In this document: piece by piece, positions 45,400-57,592 of the stretch
Layout: every line of letters begins with the position of its first letter
Numbering within the stretch: position 1 is the first letter of the stretch
Source of the DNA: Nissolia schottii
Lineage: Eukaryota; Streptophyta; Magnoliopsida; Fabales; Fabaceae
NCBI GenBank assembly: GCA_003254905.1
Contig: QANU01004827.1
Location: 1 to 64,000, forward strand
Length of the DNA stretch: 64,000 bases
Direction: 5' to 3'
The notes under the pieces: generated by a model
Database searches by the model: none
Told to the model about the DNA's origin: nothing
The model's input: the letters and a program-made list of their open reading frames with translations, nothing else
Made by a program: the position numbers and the translations under genes

Positions 45400-45720
45400 C
45401 AAACTCTGCTATGGCTGAAACTCCGCAGACTCTTCTTTGGTTAAGGGACTCTCAGACTCTACTGTGGTTTGGATAACTCTTCGGACTTTCTACTCTTTGA
45501 GCCCCGACTCTACTGTGGTTGGACCCTAATAAACTTTGTGAGACTTGCCTCGTCCTTAGAGAATTCCAAACTCTGTTGTGGCTGGACCTCCCCAGATCTG
45601 CTGTGGCCAAGGGACTCTCCGAATCTTCTGTGGTCGGGAACCTCCAGCACACTCAGACTCTACTGTGGCCTGGTGTCTTAGTACGTCGACTCTTCTATGG
45701 TCAAATGCTCTGAGTATCTA
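45400..45720. repeat. degenerate tandem repeat with ACTCTACTGTGGTTGG
   Basis: About ten units of 30-38 bp around the words GACTCTACTGTGG or AACTCTGCTATGGCTG. It sits where other LTRs carry palindromic arrays. Confidence 0.8.
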
Positions 45721-46962
45721 AAAATTATTCTATATCTCATACAAAATTCACATATATAATCATATATCATTCATTCATTATCATGTTCTCATAAGCATAG
45801 GAAACATACTTTCACTTACTAAAACCTAACATAGCATATCCAATCATTTATTCCATAAACCACAAAGCATGCACAAGTTTCCATATTAAAACATAAGCAA
45901 TTGCAGTTCATCAAGGATTTCATCATGTCATAAAACCTAAAATAGCCCACATAAAACATAATCATGAGCATAGCTGGAAACTACGGTGTATCAGTGCTTT
46001 TCTGAAAACGTCCGCTTTCTGTCAGAAATTAGTGATCAGAAACCAGAGAGGTTCAAGACCTTACCCCAAGGTTTTTGATAGCTCTAAGATCAGTTTTCAT
46101 ACTTAGAAATTCAGATTCCAACCCTAAGTTCACGAAATTACTGTTTTACCATATTACCAAAAATGCTATTTTTTGCCCGTAAAACCTTGTTTTTTTTGGA
46201 ATTTTAGTTCTCAAAAACCCGATAGACTCAAGACTTGCCCTTAATATTTTTGATAGTTCTAAACCCATATACTTTGAAAATCAACCCAGTTTTTCAGCCG
46301 CAAAACTCAAAATTCCCATTTTGCCCTTGTTGCTTAAAAACACCGTTTTCTGTCTGTTTGCTGAGAAATTCATCGAGGACTCCAAAAATGGCAAAACTTG
46401 ACATCCCACTCAATTTTTCGTGTAGAATCCAAAAATAACATTATTTTTTCATGATAAAATTCCCAGCATACAGTTCCTCTTAAAAACGTGATATAGTCCT
46501 GTTTACAGCTTAAGCTTTCCTAAATTCTGACAGAGTCACAGATAACACCAGCAGTTCCAGACAAATATCAACAACACACATATATAGTATAACATATATG
46601 TATATAGTCATGGTTACATACAACATCCTAGCATCATATATTATATAACATACAACCACATAGACAGTGGATAAGTCGGTTTACCCACCTGGAGACTAAT
46701 TCTTCACAAGTTTTGCAGAAACTCCGAGAGTCTGGTAACTTGTGCTCCTTGCTACCGGAAGAATTATTAAAGGTTAGAGATGGAAGGTTTTACTCAAGGA
46801 AGTGAGGAAAGATTTCTAGAGAGGAGATTATGGAGAGTTAGGGTTTAGGTTAAGCAGAAAACTATTGTATCTGTAGTTTGGCGAAGTAACGGTAAAGTGT
46901 GCAAGCCGACAGAGTTTTGGCAAGCTTCCTATGTCTTCTTGAATTTGAAGAGCTCAAGGACT

Positions 46963-46970
46963 TATTTATA
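46963..46970 (-). promoter_or_regulatory. TATA box of interrupted LTR
   Basis: GCCTATAAATAAGT on the minus strand, in the position conserved in the related LTRs. Confidence 0.65.
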
Positions 46971-48195
46971 GGCAAACCCACAAAATTCTTCTTCCAAAAA
47001 TGCCCTTGGGGTTAAAATTCCCAAATTGCCCTTATGAGTCTCATAAACCTTTATGTCATTGTATGTTTCAACATATGACTCACCACACCTTTTGACTCCT
47101 TGACCATACTTCGGCCATTCTTGGCCCTGAAGTGTGCTTGTCTCTTGGCCACTTTTTGTGGCCAAGAATTAACGGGCTCTGCCTGATCAATTTTGATTAG
47201 GTTTTATCGTTTCCAGTCCCAGTACTTCACGTACGACTGTTCTAAAAACCTCAAATAATCTAGATTCATTTGATTGTAAATTCTTGTTTATAGCCGTACC
47301 TTTTACGGATACTGTAACACCCCTACGCTATAGTCGTAACACTGATTATAGGGTTGTTATCTACTTGGTTGGGATTACTTTTAGCCCCTCCTTTTAGCAT
47401 GGAAAATATCTCTTACTCGAAAATAAGGACCGTTTTAAAACTTTTCCTTTCTCTACTTATTTACAAACTAGGAGCCATGCTTTTTCAGAAAGGTAAATAT
47501 ATAAATATGCAAGCGTTAGAGTCCACCTGGACTTAAGTGAGAATTAGTCTACGAGCTGATGATACAAGAGAGATTAGAATAAAGGTATACATATATATTT
47601 ACAATCATCTGGTCCATACACAATACACAATTAAGTTGTAATACATAAGTACAATTACTATACATACTATACATCATAGCTTTTGGCTAGCCTAAACCAT
47701 TCATTACTACTATTGACTACAAAACTATAGTCGCCTTCCTGCGTCGTTGGAGAAAGTGGCTCCTACTATTCCTCGGGGTCCTTGACTCCAAGCTCCCAAA
47801 CCGTCACCTGTTGTCTCGTCGTCTCCACCTGGAACCATAAGAGAGTGGGGGTGAGAACATCGCGTTCTCAGTGGGGTTCTATGGGCTTCCCTATTCATTT
47901 CGTTACTCCATTACGATTCTGTCGCTCAGGGGGTCTCTAGGTGACATCGCCGTACTAAATTCCTACTTGTTAATTATCCATTCTAGTCCTGAGCAGCCTT
48001 ATCTAAATTACTACGTCATCAGGGAATTCTAATATTTCCTTTACCTATCCTTGGCATTTTAGCATTCTCTATAATCTTACGCTATCCTCATATTACTTGA
48101 TCTATCTAGAGGCCGTCTCACGAAACCGTGGTTCCTTGACGTGGCCCTTGCACATACATATCCTAAACATACTCCCTATACTTGTCAACCAAATA

Positions 48196-48345
48196 TCTCA
48201 TGCATATCACACATACATATCATCATGTTCACGTATCACATAAACATATCATATTCATGTATCATATAGACATATCATAATCATGTGTCATATTGACATA
48301 TCACATTCATGCATCACATAGACATATCCTTTTCATGTTTCATGT
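48196..48345. repeat. tandem repeat, about 30-bp CATATCA/CATGTATCA unit
   Basis: Units such as CATATCATATTCATGTATCA and ACATAAACATATCATATTCA repeat five times. The same array is present at 63060-63205. Confidence 0.85.
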
Positions 48346-48564
48346 ACATATCATATGCATGTAGGGCATATAGAATGCCTGAGGGCTGACTTGCCCAGGG
48401 GCAGCCTCTTCTGTATCGTATCATGTTCATACTCTGCTATACATATCATCGTGTTCACGTATCATATTGACATATCATTAGCACATATACATATCATCAT
48501 ATTCACATATCATAGCATATTCATGTTTCATGTACATATCGTATGCACGCGTCATGTTCATGTA

Positions 48565-48835
48565 TGGCATATTGAATGCTTGAGGGTCCCACTTGCCCGG
48601 GGGCAGTGTCCTCCGTGTCGTGTACATGTCATGTCATCTTATGTCATTATGCATGTGTGGCATGTAGCATGCCTGAGGAAATCCACTCGCCCGAGGGCGG
48701 CGTCCTCCGTATCATATTGGTGGCATATCAAACGCCTGAGGAAATTCACTCGCCTGAGGGCGGCGTCCCCCATATCATGTCAATGCTTGAGGAAATCTGC
48801 TCGCCCTATGGCGCCATCATCCATATCGTGTTTGA
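48565..48835. repeat. tandem repeat, about 60-bp GCCTGAGGAAATCCACTCG unit
   Basis: Four to five units containing TGAGGAAATCCACTCGCCCG followed by AGGGCGGCGTCC. The copy at 63430-63760 has one more unit of about 51 bp. Confidence 0.85.
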
Positions 48836-49699
48836 ATGTAGGATGTCATGTTCATGTCGTGTTTAGATGCTCGTGTCATGTCATGTTCGTGTCATATGCA
48901 TGTCATGTCATCTTATCTATGGGGCATGTCATAATACCATATACGTATCTCATCCAGTACATCTAGCAAGCCATAAAATCATACACATATCTAACACATC
49001 ATTTAGCTTAATGTTTGTTGGACTATGTGTCTCAAGACAACTTCCATGAAACGTTCAAGTCTTAGGCAGCTCAGCGGAACCTCTTGTTCGCTCAGCTGTC
49101 TGAGCTCGTCTCACTCAGTGATCAGAGCCGCATCGCTCAGCGGTAAGGGCCTCATCGCTCAGCGGTAACTCATTTCATTCAGCGGGCAGGGCCCGATTTC
49201 CAAAAATATCTTTCCATCCTTATCCTCATCCTTAGTGACCTTCAGTGTAACCCCCTAGCTAGCTAGCCTACGCTTAAGTCGCAAGCTTGTTGGCTAAGTT
49301 GTTATCTGCTCTGGTGGGGATAGTACTTAGTCCCATTTGTACATTGAACATATTTTTACCCAAAATATGGACCAGATTAAAATTTTCTTTGTACGTTGCA
49401 TAGAGTAAATTAGGAACCTTATCACGTTAGAGCATACATTGTAACATCCCAGCCTTTTCCTTACGAGAATTTTACTCAAATTTTAATTTTCAGATAAGTA
49501 TAACATATCAAGGATGGCTAAGGGAAGACTGGTAAATCGCAAGGACGTGCTTGGAATATTTTAGGATGGTCGTGCTTGGAAATAACTGATTAGGCATTTT
49601 TATAAAATAATAAAATAACATTAAAATTTTGCAAATAAAAATATAAAAAAAAAGAAAGAAAACGGAAAAAGAGAGGGGAGGAAGCTGAGGGGGCGTGCC

Positions 49700-49707
49700 T
49701 ATAAAAG
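49700..49707 (+). promoter_or_regulatory. TATA box of solo LTR
   Basis: GCCTATAAAAGGC, in the place equivalent to the TATAAATA boxes of the sister LTRs. Confidence 0.7.
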
Positions 49708-50104
49708 GCTTTAAGCCACCCTCAGCAGACAGAAGAGGAAAACACTTAGAAATTCACGCTGTCAGTGTCACGCCGGCACATCGTGGATCTGTCATCGCAC
49801 TTAGGAAAAATAGGAAGAATATACTCCCGTGACGAGGACGGTTTCCTCATCACAAATCTCGGATCAGAGCGCACATAGGAAGTGGGTAACCCTAAGCCCA
49901 CTGTCTATGTGGTTTAGTTTTTCACTGTATATGTGCCTATCTGTGTATTTGACTGTAGAACTATTAAGTAGTATTTTGGGGGGATATTGTGTAAAAAGGG
50001 TTTTGTGAACAGTAGAAAATTGAAACGCATAACTGTACTACTTGGAACCCTAGGAACAGTAAAAGTTTACGATCTGGAGTCTCGGAAGACGATTTTTGTA
50101 GTCT

Positions 50105-50340
50105 GCATTCGAATACTTAAGGAATTCAATCGAATGCAAGCCCGAATCGAGCTTTCCTTCGAATGAATTCCACCGCAGTTGAATGTAGGCGAATCTTAGG
50201 GGATTTCAATCGAATGAATTTCCTCGTATTCGAATGAAGAGATGTCGAGGGATTTCAGTTGAATGAAAGACTATTCCAATCGAATGAAAGAACTCCGAGG
50301 GATTTCATTCGAATACCACAGCAAGCATTCAAATGAAACC
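50105..50340. repeat. degenerate CATTCGAATG-type array
   Basis: About twelve words such as GCATTCGAATAC, TCAATCGAATGAA and CCTTCGAATGAA, many separated by GAGGGATTTCA. It is the counterpart of the arrays at 10612 and 41091 but more decayed or differently evolved. Confidence 0.8.
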
Positions 50341-50579
50341 TGGCAGAGTGGGGAGTTTAATGGTTTCAAGGGATCCAATGACTATGGTTAAGCTATTATT
50401 ATATATTTGAGCATGCATCATGAGGATGGGATGTGATATAGGTGTTAGGACAGCCCTAGAGAATTAGAGGTCCATGACTTAATGAACAAGAAAGCATAAT
50501 GAGATGTAGGGAATTATGTATATAGTGAATTATGTATATAGTTATATGCTAGGAAAGCCATCTCTTGGCAATGTCTACT

Positions 50580-50790
50580 TGACACGCCCCTCGCCAGTCC
50601 CAAAAGGGTGGAGTGGCCAATGTGGTTAACGAAATAATCCCAAAAGGGTGGATTAGTTCGCAGAGGTTAAAGACACAAGGAAGGAAAGTGTGTTACCTTG
50701 CCAAGTCCCAAAAGGGTGGAGTTGGTTAACGGATTAATCCCAAAAGGGTGGATTGATTCGCAGAGGTTAATGGCACAAAGAAAGTAAAGT
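50580..50790. repeat. tandem repeat TCCCAAAAGGGTGGA
   Basis: Four copies of AATCCCAAAAGGGTGGATT or GTCCCAAAAGGGTGGAGT in two alternating forms. Confidence 0.8.
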
Positions 50791-52719
50791 AAAGTTAAAG
50801 TAAAGAATGCTCATCGAAGCAATAAGAAGAAGTGAAGAGAGGTTGACGTCATACCTAAAAGAATAAAGAAAGGAGAAGAAGGACGCTAACCCGGGTGAGC
50901 CGGTATGTGTAAGAGATCCCCAAGCCCCCCAGCATGTAGCATAAAGAATATGTAGCATGAAGCATAAAGTATATGTATGTGTAGTAATGTGATAAATGAA
51001 CAGTGATATGTATGTTAGTATGTATGTGATAAAGTATATATGCATAGTCATGGATGTTTATGTATGATGTAAGTCAAGGGAACGACCCGAGACTGCTAGT
51101 TTAATTATAACCGCATTGTAGGATTTACAAGCACGAGAACTTAGATATGCAAGACTAGTTCCCCATTCACCTAGTAAAATAGATAAAGCCGTTCAGGACT
51201 TTAGGCCAGATAATAATCAGTAGGATTTTAGTATGCATGTCACTTAGAAACCCCTGAGCGGTCGGTTGCCCGACGCTAGGGTCAACCACTGAGGACGCAA
51301 GTTCTCACCCCCACTCACTTATGCTTCCAGGAGCAAACGAGGATTATACGGGCTACGAGGAGTACCCAGAAGCGCCACCCGCCGAGCCGTGAAGGAGTGC
51401 AGACCGGGCGGATAGTGGATCCCGTTCAAGAACTCAGGAGCCTTGCTTTATTTTGGAGTACTTGTTTTGTACCTATTTATGTATAATAGTTGTATGTAGA
51501 CTACTCTATTAGTATTGATGCAATTATGTGTAATGGACCATGTACCCGTTTATGTTAAACCGTCTGGACGTGAATACCTTGTCCGATAAGTTGATGCTCT
51601 ACCGTTTGTAATATATATGTTCACATTCACGCACGACTCATAATTTGTACACGTACACAATGATCAACTATGTTCAAAAAAAAAATAATATATATGGTCC
51701 ATATTTTGTTGTAAACCGTATTTTCAAAAAGGTTAAAGGTTATGAATACCTTACCAATGAATCGACAACCTAGCGAGCGTTGCACATGGCTCGAGCATGG
51801 TCAGTTAGCTAGGGTGTTGCATACATCACGCGCGGAAACATAGCATGCTTAAGTAGTAGAATATGGAAATATTTAACACATGCCATAATTACAAAAGTTG
51901 GTCCACCATACATTCATAAACAAGTACATAAGTTGTAGTTAAGTAGTAAGTACCAAAAGTCACAAAACAATGCATATATACATATACAATCTACTAGCTA
52001 CTAGTTTAATCTCCTGCTGTCTGGTCCTGGGGTGTCTCCTCCTCATACTGCTCTGCTCCCTGTCCTTTATCATAACCTGGAGTCATAGATGAGTGGGGTG
52101 GGAACACAGCGTCCTCAGTGGAAAACCTTAGGGATTAGGGGACTTGTTTTTCCTCATATAGGCTCCAGGCTGCTCAGGGATTTCTAGGTGTTACAGTTAT
52201 ACTATCACCCTACTGATTTTACGATCCGTACTAAGCCTGAGCAGCTTTATCTAATTAGCTAAGTGACTGGGGAACCTACTCTTCATTAACTAAGTCATCT
52301 GTTCTCTATCTTACTTCCTAAGTCACACATAATCACATATTTCACATAATCACATAATAAGCTTTAGTGCGCGTCCACTTATAACTGTGCCCATTTTAAT
52401 TATAAGCTTCTTTGCATCTCCACTTATGTACAGTTATATCACTTAGAGCACATACTTCAAGCTCAACCCCCCGTAACAGTGGCCTACCACTACAGGCTTC
52501 CTTAGTGTCTCAGTACCGTGAGGACTGGGCCACGCTAAATCTCAGTAGCTCACGATAGGAGAATCCATCCTTATGCTAGGGATGGCGAGGGGACCCAACC
52601 CGGTCCTTATGCTAGGGACAAGGCATGCCCAGGGTTCAACTTGCCTTTCTTGCCGGCTAGTGGCACAACTAGGAAAAGATTCCTTTTTCCTTCCTTTCCT
52701 TTTTGGGACTTAGTGACGT

Positions 52720-52776
52720 CATGCCCTATTCCTTTCCTTTGCTTTCCTTTCTTTTCTTTTCCTTTCTTTTCCTTTT
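52720..52776. repeat. polypyrimidine tract CTTTCCTTTTCTTT
   Basis: A nearly pure C/T stretch of about 55 bp in the LTR at 49246-54562. Confidence 0.85.
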
Positions 52777-53039
52777 TGTAAAACCATTTCCATGACACAT
52801 AATCACATAGCACATTCATCAATACAGTTCATTCCAGTCACAGTTTATATGCCTTAAACATAAATCCTTAGTTCATAACATGTATTGTACTTTAGAAAGC
52901 CGTGAACATAAATCCTTAATTCATAACATTTAACATACTTTAGTAAAATCAGTAGATCCATGGATAATTGCAAGCAGTATAAAACGTGGAGTTTTTGTTC
53001 AGAAAATGACAAGTTTTCGAAAAGGGGAAATCTGTCTTC

Positions 53040-53135
53040 GTTCAGTCCGCTCAGCGCCTAGGGTATACCGCTCAGCGCTGCAGGCCGCTCAGCGCTCACA
53101 GGCCGCTCAGCGAAAACCCTGGCCGCTCAGCGGGT
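53040..53135. repeat. CCGCTCAGCG palindrome cluster
   Basis: Five copies in under 100 bp (GTCCGCTCAGCGCC, TACCGCTCAGCGCTG, GGCCGCTCAGCGAAAA and so on). Confidence 0.88.
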
Positions 53136-53761
53136 CCTGACGAATTTCAGCTCCTAATTCTTGCAATTTTCCATGTTCTACAAGGTTCCTAAGCATCAAT
53201 CCTTAGAGCATTTCTTCCATCATTTCTAACCAATTTCTAACAGCCATAAACATATTTTCAAGCTTCCAAAAATCATTTTCATCACAAATCAAACCACAAG
53301 TTCATGCTTTCCTAACCTATGTTCATGTAACATATAGCATCTCTAGCACATAGAACACATATTCACATAACTTCCATAACCATCCATCAAAGAAAATAAA
53401 CCTAGCAAGAGCCTAATCTATCCTAGCATACATATCACAAGAATATCATCAAACATCTTAAGCCACATAGACAGTGGTTATGTCAGGTTTACCCACTTTT
53501 TCCCCTGCTCCGACGGTTCTTACTTGCTCCTAGCTTGCTTGGATGCCTCCTAGCTCCTCTTGGCCGAATTTGCTGCAGCTTTCCATAGGTTTTTGAAGTG
53601 ATTTTCGTGGTCTAGGGTTAGGGGATTCCTGGAGGAAGTGAACTAGGCTTAGGGCAGGCGGTGTCTAGGTCTCCGGTTTGACAGAACAGTAGTCGATCGG
53701 CAAACGGACAGAGTTCTGACAAGGTTTCTAATTTTTCTCTTCATTTTCGGTTTTTGGGGGG

Positions 53762-53769
53762 TATTTATA
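53762..53769 (-). promoter_or_regulatory. TATA box of solo LTR
   Basis: GGGCTATAAATACCCCCC on the minus strand, nearly identical to the box at 22018. Confidence 0.7.
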
Positions 53770-55088
53770 GCCCAAGAGCTGATGCCCCTTTTACCATTTT
53801 GCCCTTGGCCCCAAAATTACCAAAATGCCCTTCTTATTTACTTTTCTAATTATTTAATTAGTTTGGATAACCCTTAGGTCAAATCAAGTCACATCAAGGT
53901 ATTTTTAATTATTTTTCTTGAGAAATCTGCCTCCCCCATGTGCTGAATCAGATTGGGCCCCACCCCCGTTTCGCTCGTTTTTAATTATTCGCAGTCCCGA
54001 TGCCTCGCGCACGGTCGTCCAAAAAATATTCCGCTTATACCGTCGCGATCCTCTATCTTCCCTCTTCTTAAGAGTATTATTCTTAGAAGGTGTTTGTGAA
54101 TTTTTCTCCGGAGGAGTATTTTTCACAGATACCTTTAATACATCGTTAAGCTCCCGCGTTTGCGGACAACAGTTCTGCTTGCGGTTTTGCTATCTCCCAA
54201 ACTTCCCAATAAGGTTGTGGAGCTAATCTAAGGTATTTGGGACTCTCTCCCGGTACAAGTTGGATTCCCAGAGACTTGAGACTCCCTGCTCAGTTCTACT
54301 GGCTAGACAGGGCTAAACGGGACTGTTCTAGTGTCTGCGGAATCGTCCAAAACCGAACCGATTTTCGTTTTTTCGACACTTTAGGTTTTTTATCCATCTC
54401 TAGGGGTCGAGAGGAATCATTTGAGTGTCAGCAGAATTTATCAAATCCCAACAGAATAATTTCTACTGGCTTTTACAAGTTAAGTCACATAGTCAACTCA
54501 GCGAACAGTCTACTAGAAGTTACTTGGGGAAATTTTCACTAAGAAAGGAGTGGGATGTTACATTCAGGCCGCTCAGCGGATCCTCTAGCCGCTCAGGGCC
54601 CTGGAGTTCACGTGTTAAAAACATGGTTTTCTGATGCACTCCACTCAGCGGTATCAGGGCGAAATTGAAACAGAATGCATTGTTTTCGTTCCTTTCTTTT
54701 CCTCTTTTCTCATGGACACTCCTTGAGGTTCTCACATATATTCCAACCATCAAAATTCTAGCTAGTCCAAGTCACAAGACCCTTCAGAATCATCTCCCTA
54801 ACATCCTAGCATAACTTCTAACATACATAAACATACATGCAAAGAAACATACACACACATAACCACATTCATCCACCAAAGAGGTAAGTAAGCTAGAGTT
54901 ACCCACCTCGTTTAGAAGCTTTAAAGACTGGTTGGATGATGAGAGAGTTCGGGGAGAGTGGTCCTCCGCGTGCAGAGCTTCCTCCTAGCTTCCGTCAGGG
55001 TTTCCGCAGCCCGTCCGCAGAGCACACGGGCAGAGTTTCGGCACTTCTAATGAGGATGGATGAATAAAATGGGTGGCTGGTGGCCTGG

Positions 55089-55096
55089 TATTTATA
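55089..55096 (-). promoter_or_regulatory. TATA box of interrupted LTR
   Basis: GGCTATAAATACC on the minus strand, in the LTR that starts at 47313. Confidence 0.65.
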
Positions 55097-56839
55097 GCCA
55101 CGAATTTTGGCTCATTTTTCCCATTTTGCCCTTGCCAAAATTACCAAAATACCATTTCTAATTTAATTTATGAATTAATTAATTAGATTAGATAATCCTA
55201 AGGTCAAATCAATGAATAATGACTTAATTTTTTATTATTTTCCGTAGAAATCTACAGCCATCACGTGGTCAATACAGATGTGGGTCCCACCCGGTCCCGT
55301 TTCGCTCGTTTTTGGTCGTTCGTAATACCGGTGCGTCGCACACGGTCGTCCAAAAAATATTCCGCTTATACTGTCGCGATCCTCTAATTTCCCCCTACAC
55401 GGGAATATCATTGGTTTAAGGAATTTGTGAATTTTTCTCTGGATGAGTATTTTTCACAGATACTGTAACACCCTAGGTTAGCAGCTTATGCTTAAGTCAT
55501 AATCTGCGTCTGCTAGGTTGTTATCTGCTGTGTGGGAATACTGATAGTCCCTACTTTTTACTTAGGAAAATAATTAAGTTAACTGAAAGTAAGGACCCAT
55601 TTTTTTTTTAAACATAAGTTATAGTTATGCGTCAAACTAGAGCCATGCGTGTGAACTGTCATAAGTCCCATATAGTCGTATAACAGATAAGTGCGAACGT
55701 CGTCTGTCATACACGTACATACATAAGCCGTAAAGTAACAGTACCAAGTGGGTCAAACAGTTAAATTCATACATGTTAGATAGTCATAGATACATATCAT
55801 AGATACTGTACTAGTACATCAAAAAGGGTTGTACATATCCTAAGCCCGTACATACTATCAGGACTACAAAATGACATACATCAAAATATACATCAAGCTA
55901 GTGCTACTGGAAAAAAGTGTCGTCTGATGACAGGGTCTGAGAACAGGGCCGGTCAGATCTCCGGCTCATCCTCGCTAGGGTCCTTATCCGGATCCTCCTC
56001 CTCGTCCTCCTGCTCCTGCTCCTTCGGCTCGTCCTCCTCCTCCATGATCTCTATGGGGTAATCCTCCTCGGGTGATGAGGGCACAGGTACATCTGGCAGT
56101 CAAAGTCGAACGGAGACTGGATCGACCTCCACGTCCTTCTCGTAGGGAGCGGGCTCGCCGTTAGCGGAAGTCTCTGGCTCGGGAGAAACCGGTGGTGCAA
56201 CTCGGCGGGGTGCGGGACGGTTCACCACAAGTACTGACCACAACTCCGCCTCCTCCCCTGTCTCAGGGTCTACAGTCCTAAATCTGCTGCGAAGGATCCG
56301 CCGCTCCTTCAGCGGGGTCGTCATCTAACTCGCCTGAAGCTATAAGTGAGTGGGGGTGAGAACGGTGGTTCTCAGTGGTTAACTATGAATAGTGGGGATC
56401 TGGTTACTCAATTATGCTTCCGGCCGTCCAGGAGATCTCTAAGTGTTCATGCATCTAGACGTCCTACCAGTTATTTCTTGCCTAAGTTCCTGGGCGGCTT
56501 TATCTAGTTACTAGGTGACGGGGATCTAATCTTTCTTACTAAGTTCTCGTGCTTATTTAACTAGACTCGCGGTGCAACTGTGACCGTCTCGTACATGTCT
56601 CACGGACGGTTGACTCAATATGCATTTATAGTCATATATACATAATCATAAATAATCAGATATAATCATACAGCTTATACAATTAGCACATAAATGTAAT
56701 GCATGAGGGAATAAGGGTTTCTCCTATGCGCCTGTGGCCGCGTCCTTCTTCGCTGCTGGGTTGCCATCGCTCCCATGTAGACTAGGGGATCGTCACCCCT
56801 TCTCTAGCTACGACGTGTAGCAACACTAGGAGTGAGGCT

Positions 56840-57020
56840 CGTATGCATCCGAACTTCGTGGACGACTTGCTCACTTACGTCTGAACTTCGTGGACGGCGT
56901 CCGAACTTTGTGGATGACTTAATCATCTGCATCCGAACTTCGTGGATGACTTTAAGGCCTGGGTCCAAACTTCGTGGACCAAATCTCTCTCTCTCTCTTA
57001 TTCTGAACTTCGTGGACATC
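56840..57020. repeat. tandem repeat with CCGAACTTCGTGGAC
   Basis: Six imperfect units, same family and same LTR position as the array at 14617-14795. Confidence 0.85.
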
Positions 57021-57592
57021 TTACCTGTCTTTTCAATATCATGACATAAAAGCTCAAGCGCTCCGTACTTTCTTTTCTCTCGTCCGGATGGAAACCTGCG
57101 TTCAGATCATTCTCTGCGTAACATAATCATAACCCAGTCCGTCTCGCACGGCCGGGGAAGGGCTTGTCAGGTATGACGTGCCAAGAGAGGGATTCCTATT
57201 ACATAACTATGTCATAACTTTGGGCTACTCCGACCCTCTGTGGTCGGGGCCCGTCCTTAAACTTAACTGTTTTCCCTGATTTAAATTACCATCTTTTCAC
57301 ATTAGTTCATTTACTTCTAGTGATCTATGGTTGCCCTAAGTCCTGTGGCAACGCTACCTCATGATGCATGTTATCATAAATACTACACAAACTCTACTGT
57401 TAAGTACTTGTTGGGATATAAAGGACCTGGAAAACCCCTCTCAGGAAGCGCTCAACTACTCTAGGGATCCTCCGCGGAACCCACCTAGAAACTCTCCGGG
57501 GAATTACTCGGCAACTCCAGGGAATCTCTGCGGAACCCACTCAGCAACTCTCCAGGGAACCACTCCGCAACTCTAGGGAACCACTCTGCAAC

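Larger units (their letters stand above)
44517..47312 (-). mobile_element. Tekay-type LTR, interrupted, right end outside the window
   Basis: It begins TGAAACATCCTAGCTAGCTG on the plus strand, preceded by AAGCT (44512-44516). It contains a (TA)n run at 45315-45346, a CTCTACTGTGGTTGG-type repeat at 45400-45720, and a TATA box on the minus strand at 46963. It is interrupted at 47313, within the U3 hairpin, by another LTR. Whether it is a solo LTR or part of a longer element cannot be seen. Confidence 0.82.
49440..51821 (+). mobile_element. Tekay-type solo LTR, deepest of its stack
   Basis: It begins TGTAACATCCCAGCCTTTTCC and ends GTTAGCTAGGGTGTTGCA, with TACAT on both sides (49435-49439 and 51822-51826). 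It is 2,382 bp, the shortest LTR here. It has a TATAAAAG box at 49700, a degenerate TCGAATG array at 50105-50340, a CCCAAAAGGGTGGA repeat at 50580-50790 and the GTTCTCACCCCCACTCACTT block at 51300. Confidence 0.93.
49246..54562 (-). mobile_element. Tekay-type solo LTR with nested LTR
   Basis: It begins TGTAACCCCCTAGCTAGC and ends GGAGTGGGATGTTACA on the plus strand, with TTCAG on both sides (49241-49245 and 54563-54567). It is about 2.93 kb net after removal of the LTR at 49440-51821. It carries a CCGCTCAGCG cluster at 53040-53135, a pyrimidine tract at 52720-52775, a minus-strand TATA box at 53762 and the U3 hairpin at 54091. It landed at the edge of a CGCTCAGCGG cluster of the host LTR. Confidence 0.93.
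47313..55463 (-). mobile_element. Tekay-type LTR with nested insertions, right end outside
   Basis: It begins TGTAACACCCCTACGCTATAG after GATAC (47308-47312). Its own sequence is 47313-49245 and 54563-55463. It is then interrupted again at 55464, also in its U3 hairpin and also directly after GATAC. It has CATATCAT-rich and GCCTGAGGAAATCCACTCGCC tandem repeats (48196-48830), CGCTCAGCGG motifs (49065-49190 and 54568-54655) and a minus-strand TATA box at 55089. A second copy of its 47830-49105 part lies at 62690-64000. Confidence 0.82.

Noticed and set aside
48355-48966. Open frames of 203 and 220 residues (48355 and 63213) that look like a conserved protein pair
   Set aside because: They are translations of tandem repeats in two copies of the same LTR. 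The similarity is due to the DNA duplication, and the frames run against the LTR sense with low-complexity, Cys/His-rich peptides.
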